Shown here piece by piece: positions 8,890 through 16,929 of a stretch of 64,000 bases of DNA (position 1 is the first letter of the stretch; each line of letters begins with the position of its first letter). The stretch comes from Kitasatospora kifunensis (lineage in GTDB: Bacteria; Actinomycetota; Actinomycetes; Streptomycetales; Streptomycetaceae): the NCBI RefSeq assembly GCF_014203855.1, contig NZ_JACHJV010000001.1, positions 3,596,001-3,660,000 of the forward strand, written 5' to 3'. Made by a program: the position numbers and the translations under genes. The notes below the pieces were generated by a model. That model saw only the letters and a program-made list of their open reading frames with translations. It made no database searches and was not told the DNA's origin.

Positions 8890-8984
8890 CCCATCGCGCA
8901 CCGATCGCTCACGCACCGATCGCTCGCGCACCGATCAATCGCGCACCGATCGGTCCCGCGCTGATCGCTCGAGCACTGACCTGA
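8880..8984 (+). repeat. Seven degenerate 15-bp tandem units downstream of citrate synthase
   Basis: Units run every 15 bp from 8880: CGCGCACTGACCCAT, CGCGCACCGATCGCT, CACGCACCGATCGCT, CGCGCACCGATCAAT, CGCGCACCGATCGGT, CCCGCGCTGATCGCT, CGAGCACTGACCTGA. The first unit contains the final His codon and stop of the citrate synthase gene, so the array appears to have grown out of the 3' end of the gene. Confidence 0.88.
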
Positions 8985-9034
8985 CGTCAGGTCGTTTTCG
9001 CTGGTCGGCCGCTGAGGAGTCCATCTCAGCGGCC
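8978..9034 (+). terminator. Palindrome plus 10-bp hairpin before serC
   Basis: GACCTGACGTCAGGTC (8978-8993) is a perfect 16-bp palindrome followed by GTTTTC. Next, GGCCGCTGAG (9007-9016) pairs with CTCAGCGGCC (9025-9034) across an 8-nt loop. Together they can end citrate synthase transcription; the first could instead be an operator for serC, whose start is 46 bp further on. Confidence 0.55.
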
Positions 9035-9070
9035 GGACGGCGGGAGCCGGGCCCGCAACCGGACCAGTAG

Positions 9071-10198
<1,128 letters not shown>

Positions 10199-10214
10199 CC
10201 GGCTGAACCGTACG

Positions 10215-10254
10215 GAGAAGGGCCGCTGCCCCCAACGGGGCGGCGGCCCTTCTC
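10215..10254 (+). terminator. Bidirectional terminator after serC
   Basis: GAGAAGGGCCGC and GCGGCCCTTCTC form the outer stem, extended by GCCCC/GGGGC around an AA loop. It sits between serC and the convergent small membrane gene. Confidence 0.85.
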
Positions 10255-10265
10255 GTCGCACCGGG

Positions 10266-10355
10266 CTACTTCTGCAGCAGCGCGCCGATCGCGACCGCCA
10301 CCAGGAGCAGCAGGAAGGCGCCGGAGACGATACGGGTACGAGTCTTGGGATCCAC
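10266..10355 (-). CDS. 29-residue predicted single-span membrane peptide
   Basis: Translation from the GTG at 10355 gives MDPKTRTRIVSGAF, then a run of Leu/Val/Ala (LLLLVAVAIGALL) and QK at the end: a basic N-terminus and one transmembrane segment. Codon third positions are mostly G or C, as in real genes here. It is convergent with serC and shares its terminator. No clear ribosome site precedes the GTG. I do not recognise a family; function unknown. Confidence 0.5.
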   Translation of the reverse strand: MDPKTRTRIVSGAFLLLLVAVAIGALLQK

Positions 10356-10387
10356 CCGTCGAGCGTACCCGGCGTGGGCAGGTGGGC

Positions 10388-11152
10388 TCAGAGGTGGGCG
10401 CCCCCGGTGGCGTCCAGCACCTGGCCGGTCACCCAGCGGGCGTCGTCCGAGGCCAGGAACGCGACCGCGTCGGCCACGTCGGCCACGGCGCCGATCCGGT
10501 TGAAGGCCGAGGAGGCCGCGAACTGGGCCCGCGCGGCCTCGTCGGCCAGCATCTCGGTGTTGATGTCGGTCTCGACCATCCCGGGCGCCACCGCGTTGAC
10601 CGTCACCCCGCGGGCGCCCAGCTGCTGGGCCAGCGTCCTGGTCAGCACGTCGATCGCGCCCTTGCTGGCCGAGTAGGCGACGATGGCGGGAAACGCGATC
10701 CGGGTCACACCGGAGGAGACGTTGATGATCCGGCCGCCGTCACGCAGCCGGGGCAGGCCCTGCTGGATCAGGAAGAACGGCGCCTTGGCGTTGACCGCGA
10801 AGACCCGGTCGTATTCGGCCTCGGTCACCTCCTCGATGCTCCCCGGAGCGGCGATCCCGGCGTTGTTGACCAGGATGTCCAGGCCCGAGCCACCGCCGTG
10901 GGCGGCCAGCGCGTCATCGAACGCCGCCCACAGCGCCGCCGCGTCCCCGGGCACACCGAGCTCGGCGCCGAGCGCGAAGGCCGCGCCGCCCGCCGCCTCG
11001 ATCTCGGCCACGGTCTGCTCGGCGGCCGCCTCGTTGCTCCCGTAATGCACCCCCACCAGCGCGCCCTCGCTCGCCAGTCGCAGCGCGATCCCCTTACCGA
11101 TACCCCGGCTGCCACCGGTCACCAGTGCCGTCTTCCCCGCAAGCCTGCTCAT
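10388..11152 (-). CDS. SDR-family NAD(P)-dependent oxidoreductase
   Basis: A 254-residue classical short-chain dehydrogenase. The nucleotide-binding TGGSRGIG is at residues 12-19, NNAG near 95, and the catalytic YSASK near 160; the C-terminal part ends in WVTGQVLDATGGAHL, typical of the 3-oxoacyl-ACP-reductase-like branch. The reading frame is open further upstream but the ATG at 11152 begins the family-typical SRLAGKTALVTGG. It is transcribed divergently from a TetR gene, with two matching operators between them, so the TetR very probably controls it. Substrate is not predictable. Confidence 0.9.
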   Translation of the reverse strand: MSRLAGKTALVTGGSRGIGKGIALRLASEGALVGVHYGSNEAAAEQTVAEIEAAGGAAFALGAELGVPGDAAALWAAFDDALAAHGGGSGLDILVNNAGIAAPGSIEEVTEAEYDRVFAVNAKAPFFLIQQGLPRLRDGGRIINVSSGVTRIAFPAIVAYSASKGAIDVLTRTLAQQLGARGVTVNAVAPGMVETDINTEMLADEAARAQFAASSAFNRIGAVADVADAVAFLASDDARWVTGQVLDATGGAHL

Positions 11153-11168
11153 CGCACGCGCCTTTCTG

Positions 11169-11218
11169 TAGCGGTCGCTATGCAAAGAAACGTAGCACGA
11201 GTTCTGTAGCGAGCGATA
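11169..11218. promoter_or_regulatory. Two TetR operators between the SDR and TetR genes
   Basis: TAGCGGTCGCTA (11169-11180) and TAGCGAGCGATA (11207-11218) are related dyads; both are preceded by TCTG and share TCTGTAGCGnnCGnTAT. Their centres are 38 bp apart. Placement between divergent genes fits autoregulation by the TetR and repression of the SDR gene. Confidence 0.75.
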
Positions 11219-11230
11219 TAGAATCCGGAC

Positions 11231-11857
11231 ATGACGACTCCCCCGCCCAGAGGCCGCCCCCGGTCCTTCGACCGCGAGACGGCGCTGGCCGCCGCCACGC
11301 TGCTGTTCTGGGAGCAGGGCTACGAGGCCACCTCGATCGCCGACCTGACCGAGGCGATGGGCATCCGGGCGCCCAGCCTGTACGCGGCCTTCGGCGACAA
11401 GCGGGCCCTGTTCGAGGAGGTGGTGGCGGGCTACGGCAGGTCGTACGGCTCCTTCGGCCTGCGCGCGCTCGACGAGGAGCCGACGGTGCGGGCCGGGATC
11501 ACCCGGCTGCTGCGCGAGACCGCCGCCGAGTACACCGCCCCCGGCCGCCCGCACGGCTGCATGATCATCAGCGCCGCCGCCAACTGCACCAACGAGGCGG
11601 TGGCCGCGAGCCTGCGCACGATCCGCAACGCCAACATCGCGGACATCGAGCGGCGGATCGCGGCAGCCGTGGCGAGCGGCGAGGAGCCGCCCGAGAGCGA
11701 CCCGCAGACCCTGGCCCGGCTCACCGGCGCGGTGATCCAGGGCATGTCGCAGCAGGCCAGGGACGGGGCCGGGCGGGCGGAGCTGGAAGCGGTCGCCGAG
11801 GCGGCGATGCGCGCCTGGCCGCCGCCTACTCGCTCCACTCGCCTTCCTCGCTCCTGA
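11231..11857 (+). CDS. TetR/AcrR-family transcriptional regulator
   Basis: A 208-residue regulator. The N-terminal helix-turn-helix is clear: FDRETALAAATLLFWEQGYEATSIADLTEAMGI, then APSLYAAFGDKRALFEEVV. The C-terminal ligand domain is of the AcrR/C_terminal type with a GCMIISAAANCTNE segment. It starts with ATG at 11231 and overlaps the 3' end of the convergent thpR gene by 32 bp. Two dyads upstream suggest it represses itself and the SDR gene; electrophiles or aldehydes are common ligands for such SDR-linked TetRs, which is a guess. Confidence 0.92.
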   Translation: MTTPPPRGRPRSFDRETALAAATLLFWEQGYEATSIADLTEAMGIRAPSLYAAFGDKRALFEEVVAGYGRSYGSFGLRALDEEPTVRAGITRLLRETAAEYTAPGRPHGCMIISAAANCTNEAVAASLRTIRNANIADIERRIAAAVASGEEPPESDPQTLARLTGAVIQGMSQQARDGAGRAELEAVAEAAMRAWPPPTRSTRLPRS

Positions 11858-12416
11858 GCAACCAGCGGTCCACGACGGTGTAGCGAGAACGGCCACTGCC
11901 GAGGTCGCTGCGCATCAACTGAAACTCCGTCACCGGCCACTCGACGCCCTGGAACTCCACCAGTTGCTCGGCTGCGGCACGCAGGGCGGCGCGCTCCTCG
12001 CGTCCGGGATGACCACCACGCCCGGTGCGGGCCAGGGTGAGGTGCGGGTGGTACGAGAACTCCTCCTCAACGCCCAGCACCTCCCCCGCCAACTGCGTCA
12101 CCGCGCGGGCCAGCGACCGCAACGCCCAGGTCTGCCCGGCCAGCCCCACCCAGAGGACGCGGTCGCCGAAGTGCCCGCCACCGGCCAGCCGAAGGCGGTG
12201 CGCCTGGTAGCCGGCGGCCGCCTGCGACAGCCCCTCGCGGAGTGCGGGGAGCTGGTCGTCGGGCACCGAGCCGAGGAACGCGAGCGTGAGGTGCCAGCCG
12301 TCCTCGGCGGTCCAGCGCAACCGCTCCGCCCCGGGCAGCGCACGCAGGGGCGCGACAACGGCGGCGAGCTCACCGGCCGCCTCGGGAGAGGGGTGGACGG
12401 CGACGAAGAGCCTCAT
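11826..12416 (-). CDS. thpR: RNA 2',3'-cyclic phosphodiesterase (2H family)
   Basis: A 196-residue 2H phosphoesterase that opens 2',3'-cyclic phosphates on RNA ends. Both catalytic HxTx motifs are present: HLTLAF starting at residue 42 and HPHLTLAR near 125. The N-terminus MRLFVAVHPSPEAA is typical. It is convergent with the TetR gene and overlaps its end; it is divergent from the GNAT gene across 62 bp that contain the small hairpin GTTGC-CGTA-GCAAC. Confidence 0.93.
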   Translation of the reverse strand: MRLFVAVHPSPEAAGELAAVVAPLRALPGAERLRWTAEDGWHLTLAFLGSVPDDQLPALREGLSQAAAGYQAHRLRLAGGGHFGDRVLWVGLAGQTWALRSLARAVTQLAGEVLGVEEEFSYHPHLTLARTGRGGHPGREERAALRAAAEQLVEFQGVEWPVTEFQLMRSDLGSGRSRYTVVDRWLLRSEEGEWSE

Positions 12417-12478
12417 GCCCCCATTGTCCGACGATTAAGTCGTTGCCGTAGCAACGCCGAGGCACCGAGAATCAACCG

Positions 12479-13090
12479 GTGGTTGATACTCCGCGTGCCG
12501 ACTTCACCCTCAAGCCCACCCTCACCGGCTCCTGGGTGCGACTGCGCCCCTTCGAGCCGGCCGACGTGGCGGCCCTCGCCCCCGCCTTCGAGGACCGCGA
12601 GCTGCTGCGCCTGACCGGCAGCGCGAACCGCTCCGACGCTCCGCTGCGGCCCCAAACCCCGGAGCAAGCCGAACAGTTCCGGCAGTGGCGCAACGCCCAG
12701 CCCGACCGTCTCGACCTCGCCATCGTCGACCTGGCCGGCGAGGCGTGCGTCGGCGAGGCGTGCGTCGGCGAGGTCGTGCTCAACCAGTGGGACGCGGCCA
12801 ATCGAAGCTGCAACTTCCGTATCCTGCTGAGCGCTTCAGGCCGGAACCGGGGCCTCGGCACCGAGGCCACCCGCCTCGTCCTCGCCCACGGCTTCGAGCA
12901 ACTCGGCCTGCACCGCATCGCGTTGGAGGTGTACGCCTTCAACCCCCGCGCCCGCCGCGTCTACGAGAAGGTCGGCTTCATCGCCGAGGGCACCCTGCGC
13001 GACGCCCTGCACTACGACGGCCAGTGGATCGACGCCACCGTCATGTCCATCCTCGCCCCCGACTGGGCCCGCCACCGGGGTCGCCCCTGA
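12479..13090 (+). CDS. GNAT N-acetyltransferase, RimJ/RimL type
   Basis: The 203-residue protein has the RimJ/RimL layout: VRLRPFEPADVAALAPAF, a central strand GEVVLNQWDAANRSCNFRILL, the acetyl-CoA loop GRNRGLGTEATRLVLAHGFEQLGLHRIALEVYAFNPRARRVYEKVGFIAEG, and a C-terminal DATVMSILAPDW. The start is a GTG at 12479 without a visible ribosome site, so it may be leaderless or the start may be wrong. A 15-bp direct duplication (GGCGAGGCGTGCGTC twice, near 12736-12765) repeats EACVG just before the GEVVL strand, a recent in-frame duplication. Target unknown. Confidence 0.88.
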   Translation: MVDTPRADFTLKPTLTGSWVRLRPFEPADVAALAPAFEDRELLRLTGSANRSDAPLRPQTPEQAEQFRQWRNAQPDRLDLAIVDLAGEACVGEACVGEVVLNQWDAANRSCNFRILLSASGRNRGLGTEATRLVLAHGFEQLGLHRIALEVYAFNPRARRVYEKVGFIAEGTLRDALHYDGQWIDATVMSILAPDWARHRGRP

Positions 13091-13097
13091 CTGAGCC

Positions 13098-13310
13098 TCA
13101 GGCCTTGGTCGCCCCGGCGAACTCACCGGTCTTGACGCCAGCCACGAAGGCGGCGAACGAGGACGCTGGGAAGATCAAGGCGGGGCCGTGCGGATCCTTG
13201 GAGTCACGCACGGGGACGGAGCCTTGGGTAGCGCACTGCGGGGCCCACTCGACGCACTGGCCGCCACTGCCGCCCGAGTAGCTGCTCTTGATCCACATGC
13301 TGCTGGTCAT
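13098..13310 (-). CDS. DUF397 protein
   Basis: A 70-residue DUF397 protein: WIKSSYSGGSGGQCVEWA, VPVRDSKDPHGPALIFPASSFAAFVAGVKTGEF. In streptomycetes such genes pair with an XRE/DUF5753 regulator as in the WhiJ-like developmental systems, where the small protein antagonises the regulator. Here the partner upstream is broken, so this copy is probably orphaned. The ATG at 13310 lies within the displaced reading frame of the partner and is preceded by GGAGGAAACGGCCG. Confidence 0.92.
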   Translation of the reverse strand: MTSSMWIKSSYSGGSGGQCVEWAPQCATQGSVPVRDSKDPHGPALIFPASSFAAFVAGVKTGEFAGATKA

Positions 13311-14110
13311 CGGCCGTTTCCTCCATGACGCTTCGGATCAGCTCAGCGGACGCCGCCCGAGACAGAGCCTGCCCGCGCACCTGATCGTACTCATCGACAT
13401 ACCGGCTGACCTGGCGCGCGCTGTCGATGAAATGACCCTGATCCAAACTCTCCGAATAGACGCGCTTTTGGCCATTCCCCTGTTCAAGAATGATCATGCC
13501 GCTCATAGGCAAGTGCGTAGCCTCGCCCACCCCGAATGGCAGCACCTGGAGCACGACGTTCGCCCTTCTGGCTAGCGCGAGCAAGTGAGCGTACTGGGCT
13601 CTCATCAACTCGACGCTCCCCACTGAGCGCCGCAGCACGGCCTCATCGATGACACTCACCAAGCTGAGACCACCCGGCATCGACAGCCGATTCTGCCGGG
13701 CAAGCCGCTCTCGCACCCCTCTCAGCGATCTGCTCTTCGCTCTCCCACGGGTTGTGCGCGGTAAATAGCGCCCGCATGTACGGCTCGATCTGCAGCAGGC
13801 CCGACAGGCGGCCGGTGGACAGGTCGTACGACCGCACGACCTTCGCCTCCACCTTCCGATACTCCTCGTAGGCATCCCAGTTCGGATGCGGCTGCGACAG
13901 GTACGGCTCCACCAGCTTGAACGCCGTCAGCAACCGCCCGCCGGCCCCCAACGCCTCGTCCAGCCTCCTGGCCCACTGCTCATCGGGCTGGCTCTTGCCC
14001 AGCTCCAGGTGGCTGATCATGGTCTGGTGGGTCGTCATCAGGTCGGCCAACTGCGCCTGCGTCAGCCCTTTTTCCTCCCTGATCATCCGCAGCACCCGGC
14101 CCTAGGTCAT
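13204..14110 (-). pseudogene. XRE/DUF5753 regulator, broken by a nonsense codon and a frameshift
   Basis: The product should begin MT-x-GRVLRMIREEKGLTQAQLADLM, a helix-turn-helix of the WhiJ-like group, with DUF5753 after it. From the ATG at 14110 (GAGGG four to five bases upstream) the third codon is TAG. The frame can reopen only at a GTG (14095). A second lesion is at the run of four C (plus strand 13716-13719): up to ESEEQIAER the protein is in one frame, and from VRERLARQNRLSMPGGLSLVSVIDEAVLRR in another. Removing one base restores a continuous DUF5753. Unrepaired, the first frame stops at 13643 and the second runs on to 13204, overlapping the DUF397 gene. Two independent lesions argue for real decay rather than one sequencing error. 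Confidence 0.82.
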
Positions 14111-14315
14111 CGGACCCTCATCCACAGCCCCACCGTCAATGGCACCCAGCTCAACGACCATGATCATCCCCTCAACAGTCTTGGCAAGCCTCTTGCCCAA
14201 CCGCTTGTGACGCCATGGTCACACCGCGAGACTGAAGTGCGCAGGGAAAACAGCCAAATTCCTCCTCTTTGCCCTGCTCTGCCATGATCTGCCCTTAATG
14301 CGGAGGCTTCCTGCT

Positions 14316-14645
14316 GTGACGGCTCCTGACCACCCCACCGCTCCCCCACCCCCGCCCTACATCGAGCGAGGCCTGCCCGAGTGCGAGTGCCCCACCGACT
14401 GCGGCGGCCGCCCCGAGCTCTTCCTGCGCCTCGCCCCCGCCTACCCCACCGCGGACCCGTACCGCACCACGCCGCCCACGCACCCCTACGAGCCCCGCAC
14501 GCGCGGCGAGTTGGTCTTCGACTCGCTCAACCACCGCCCGGGCATCGTGATGGACCGTACCCGCGCCCTCGTCCACCTGCGCCCCGAGCGCGGCGGCCCG
14601 GAGTGGGAGGTGGACGTCAAGTGGCTGACGAAGCCCGCCCCGTGA
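14316..14645 (+). CDS. Conserved-looking hypothetical protein
   Basis: 109 residues: a proline-rich start (TAPDHPTAPPPPPYIERG), then CECPTDCGG with three close cysteines, and a more ordered C-terminal half (RGELVFDSLNHRPGIVMDRTRALVHLRPERGGPEWEVDVKWL). I chose the GTG at 14316, nine bases after GGAGG, over an ATG at 14298. The stop overlaps the next start (TGATG), so the two small genes form a coupled pair. The family is not known to me; the cysteine cluster could bind zinc. Confidence 0.65.
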   Translation: MTAPDHPTAPPPPPYIERGLPECECPTDCGGRPELFLRLAPAYPTADPYRTTPPTHPYEPRTRGELVFDSLNHRPGIVMDRTRALVHLRPERGGPEWEVDVKWLTKPAP

Positions 14646-14830
14646 TGCCGCTCCTGCGCCAAGCTCGCGCCGCAGTAGACGCGTTGGAATCCGCACTCCT
14701 GGACCAGGAAGTCGACCTGTCCGACCTCTCCGTCGGCTTCCGCGTCGTCCCGGTCGGCGTCATCCTGGTCCAGCTCCGGCCGCTGCTCCCTACCGAACTC
14801 CTGCTACTCGCCGAAGCGTTGCACTCGTGA
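14645..14830 (+). CDS. Small hypothetical protein, coupled to the upstream gene
   Basis: 61 residues from the ATG at 14645: PLLRQARAAVDALESALLDQEVDLSDL, then SVGFRVVPVGVILVQLRPLLPTELLLLAEALHS. It looks largely helical and leucine-rich without a signal or membrane span. The start shares one base with the stop of the preceding gene, a strong sign of translational coupling. I do not recognise a family. It ends 38 bp before the convergent CGNR gene. Confidence 0.6.
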   Translation: MPLLRQARAAVDALESALLDQEVDLSDLSVGFRVVPVGVILVQLRPLLPTELLLLAEALHS

Positions 14831-14867
14831 CCGAAGCCACCGCCCCGCCTGTCCACCTGACTGCCCG

Positions 14868-15473
14868 TCAGCCCGCCTTCGCCTGCTGGCGTCGCGCGTA
14901 GGCGCGGGCGGCGCGGACCCGGTCGCCGCAGCGGGTGGAGCACCAGTGGCGGGCGGCGTGGGTGCGGATCAGGTAGCGGTTGCACGGGGTGCCGGCGCAG
15001 GCGGCGAGGCGTTCGGCGTCGGGGCCGGTGAGCAGTTCGGCGGCGTCGGCGGCGATGACGGCCATCGCGTGCTCGGCCACCCGGTCGGCAGGGTGCGCGG
15101 GGAGGCGGTGCAGGCCGTGGGCGGCGTCCCAGCCGAGCAGGTCGGCCGAGGGGGCGGTGGTGAGCGCGGTGTTCACGGCACTCAGGGCCTCGGGCGGCGC
15201 CGGGGTGCCGGTGGTGCGGGAGGCAAGCAGGGCCCGCAGGTGGACGCGCAGCTCACGCAGTCGGCCCGCGCAGATCTCGAAAAGCTCGGCGTCGGCCGGG
15301 GCCAGACCGCGCTCGACCAGCCAGCGGGTGGCCGCGGCGGGCGTGTCGAGCAGGTCCAGTCGACCGGCGGGCAGGGCCAGGTCGCTGTTGGCGAAGTCCA
15401 GTGCGACGTGCTGGTCCGCGCCCGGCGCGGGCGGCAGCGGGGCGAGGGCACTGAGCGCGGCGGTTTCCGTCAT
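14868..15473 (-). CDS. CGNR zinc-finger / ABATE-domain putative regulator
   Basis: 201 residues with an N-terminal ABATE domain (HVALDFANSDLA, then RWLVERGLAPADAE) and a C-terminal CGNR zinc finger: C-x4-C (CAGTPC), RYLIRTHAARHWCSTRCGDRVRAARAYARR. The ring of cysteines, WCS and RCGDR are all intact. Such proteins are thought to bind DNA as regulators. I took the ATG at 15473 (TETAALSAL); an ATG at 15482 is also possible. It is divergent from a metallohydrolase gene, and a long dyad in the gap is the obvious operator candidate. Confidence 0.88.
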   Translation of the reverse strand: MTETAALSALAPLPPAPGADQHVALDFANSDLALPAGRLDLLDTPAAATRWLVERGLAPADAELFEICAGRLRELRVHLRALLASRTTGTPAPPEALSAVNTALTTAPSADLLGWDAAHGLHRLPAHPADRVAEHAMAVIAADAAELLTGPDAERLAACAGTPCNRYLIRTHAARHWCSTRCGDRVRAARAYARRQQAKAG

Positions 15474-15500
15474 GCCTCTCATGTTAAACCTTGCGCTTCT

Positions 15501-15553
15501 CCGTGAGAGGCCGCTAAATTTCTCTCACGGCAAACAGCGACTTTCTCCGTGAG
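15501..15553. promoter_or_regulatory. Operator candidate between CGNR and metallohydrolase genes
   Basis: CCGTGAGAG (15501-15509) pairs perfectly with CTCTCACGG (15522-15530) across 12 nt, and a third CTCCGTGAG sits at 15545-15553 directly over the ribosome site of the metallohydrolase gene. Three copies of one word in an 80-bp divergent gap suggest binding by the CGNR protein. Confidence 0.72.
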
Positions 15554-15561
15554 GTGTTGGA

Positions 15562-16317
15562 ATGACCAGCGAGCAGACCCCCATCCGCGTCTTCGGCGGC
15601 CCGACCGCGCTCATCGAGTTCGGCGGCCTGCGCTTCCTCACCGACCCCACCTTCGACGCCCCACGCGACTACCCGATCGGCGGCACCGCCGTCCTCACCA
15701 AGACCGCTCCCACCGCCATCACCCCCGCCGAACTCGGCCCGGTCGACGTGGTCCTGCTCTCGCACGACGAGCACCCGGACAACCTGGACGACTCCGGGCG
15801 CGCGTTCCTCGCGGACGCCCCGCTGGTGCTCACCACCCGCAGCGGCGCCGGCCGGCTCGGCGGCAGCGCGCAGGGGCTCGCCCCGTGGAGCTCGGTCGAG
15901 CTGGCCCGCCCTGACGGCGGCACCGTGACCGTGACCGCGGCTCCGGCGCTGCACGGGCCCGAGGGCTGCGAACCGATCATCGGCGAGGTGATCGGGTTCC
16001 TGCTGACCGCCGACGACCTGCCGACCGTCTACGTCAGCGGCGACAACGCCTCCCTCGACCTGGTCAAGGAGATCGCCCACCGCACAGGGCCGATCGACAC
16101 CGCCGTCCTCTTCGCCGGCGGCGCCCGCACCACCCGCTTCGACGGTGCGCTGCTCACCCTGGACAGCGCCCAGGCCGCCGAAGCCGCCGCGATCCTGGGC
16201 GCCCGCCGCGTGGTGCCCGCCCATTTCGACAGCTGGGCGCACTTCACCGAGGGCCGCGAAACCCTAGTGACCGCCTTCACCAACGCCGGACTCGCCGACC
16301 GCCTGCAGCTGAGCTGA
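15562..16317 (+). CDS. MBL-fold metallohydrolase
   Basis: A 251-residue beta-lactamase-fold hydrolase of the L-ascorbate-lactonase-like group. It begins with IRVFGGPTALIEFGGLRFLTDPTFD; the metal motif is LLSHDEHPDNLD (HxxHxDN rather than the classical HxHxDH), followed by VYVSGDNASLDLV and C-terminal VVPAHFDSWAHFTEG, where the last metal-binding histidine would sit. GAGGTG lies before the ATG at 15562. The divergent CGNR gene and shared dyads suggest co-regulation. Substrate unknown. Confidence 0.88.
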   Translation: MTSEQTPIRVFGGPTALIEFGGLRFLTDPTFDAPRDYPIGGTAVLTKTAPTAITPAELGPVDVVLLSHDEHPDNLDDSGRAFLADAPLVLTTRSGAGRLGGSAQGLAPWSSVELARPDGGTVTVTAAPALHGPEGCEPIIGEVIGFLLTADDLPTVYVSGDNASLDLVKEIAHRTGPIDTAVLFAGGARTTRFDGALLTLDSAQAAEAAAILGARRVVPAHFDSWAHFTEGRETLVTAFTNAGLADRLQLS

Positions 16318-16388
16318 CGGGGCCGTTGAGCTGACGGGCAGAAAGGCAGCGCCTTCCACTCGCGGGCGCCACCCGCTACAAAGTTCGT

Positions 16389-16907
16389 ATGAAGATACGC
16401 ACCGGCAGTTCCGACGACGTCCCCGCGATGCTCGCCCTCGCCGACACCGCCGTCGCCTGGCTGACCGCCCAGGGCCGCACCGGGCAGTGGGGCAGCGAGC
16501 CCTGGTCGGCCCGCCCGGCCGAGGGCGAGCGCATGCACCGCTACGCCCGCGACTACCTGGTGCGGATCGCCGAGGACGCGGACGGCCAGGTGGTCGGCGT
16601 CTGCGTACTGGCCGAGGAACTGTCCGACTACGTCGTCCCGGCCGACATCCCCGACCTGTACGTCCGGTTCCTGCTCACCGACCGCTCACGCAGCGGCAGC
16701 GGCATCGGCGCGGCGCTGATCCGCGACGCGCGCGAGGAGGCGGTGCGGCGCGGGTTGAAGCTGCTGCGGGTGGACTGCTTCCGCAGCGAGGACCGGGCGC
16801 TGGTGCGTCAGTACCAGGCGCTCGGCTTCACCGAGAGCCTCGCGTTCGACATCCCCCGGCCCGACGGCAGCGTGTGGCCCGGTCAGATCCTGGAGATCAG
16901 GCTCTGA
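16389..16907 (+). CDS. GNAT N-acetyltransferase
   Basis: 172 residues with the GNAT core: VGVCVLAEEL, DLYVRFLLTDRSRSGSGIGAALIRDAREEAVRRGLKLLRVDCFRSEDRALVRQYQALGFTE. The acetyl-CoA loop is the SGSGIGAAL segment. N-terminal MKIRTGSSDDVPAMLALAD is typical. Its 3' end faces the MFS gene, 22 bp away. The acceptor cannot be predicted. Confidence 0.9.
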   Translation: MKIRTGSSDDVPAMLALADTAVAWLTAQGRTGQWGSEPWSARPAEGERMHRYARDYLVRIAEDADGQVVGVCVLAEELSDYVVPADIPDLYVRFLLTDRSRSGSGIGAALIRDAREEAVRRGLKLLRVDCFRSEDRALVRQYQALGFTESLAFDIPRPDGSVWPGQILEIRL

Positions 16908-16929
16908 CCGGACCACAGGTCACGCGTCG

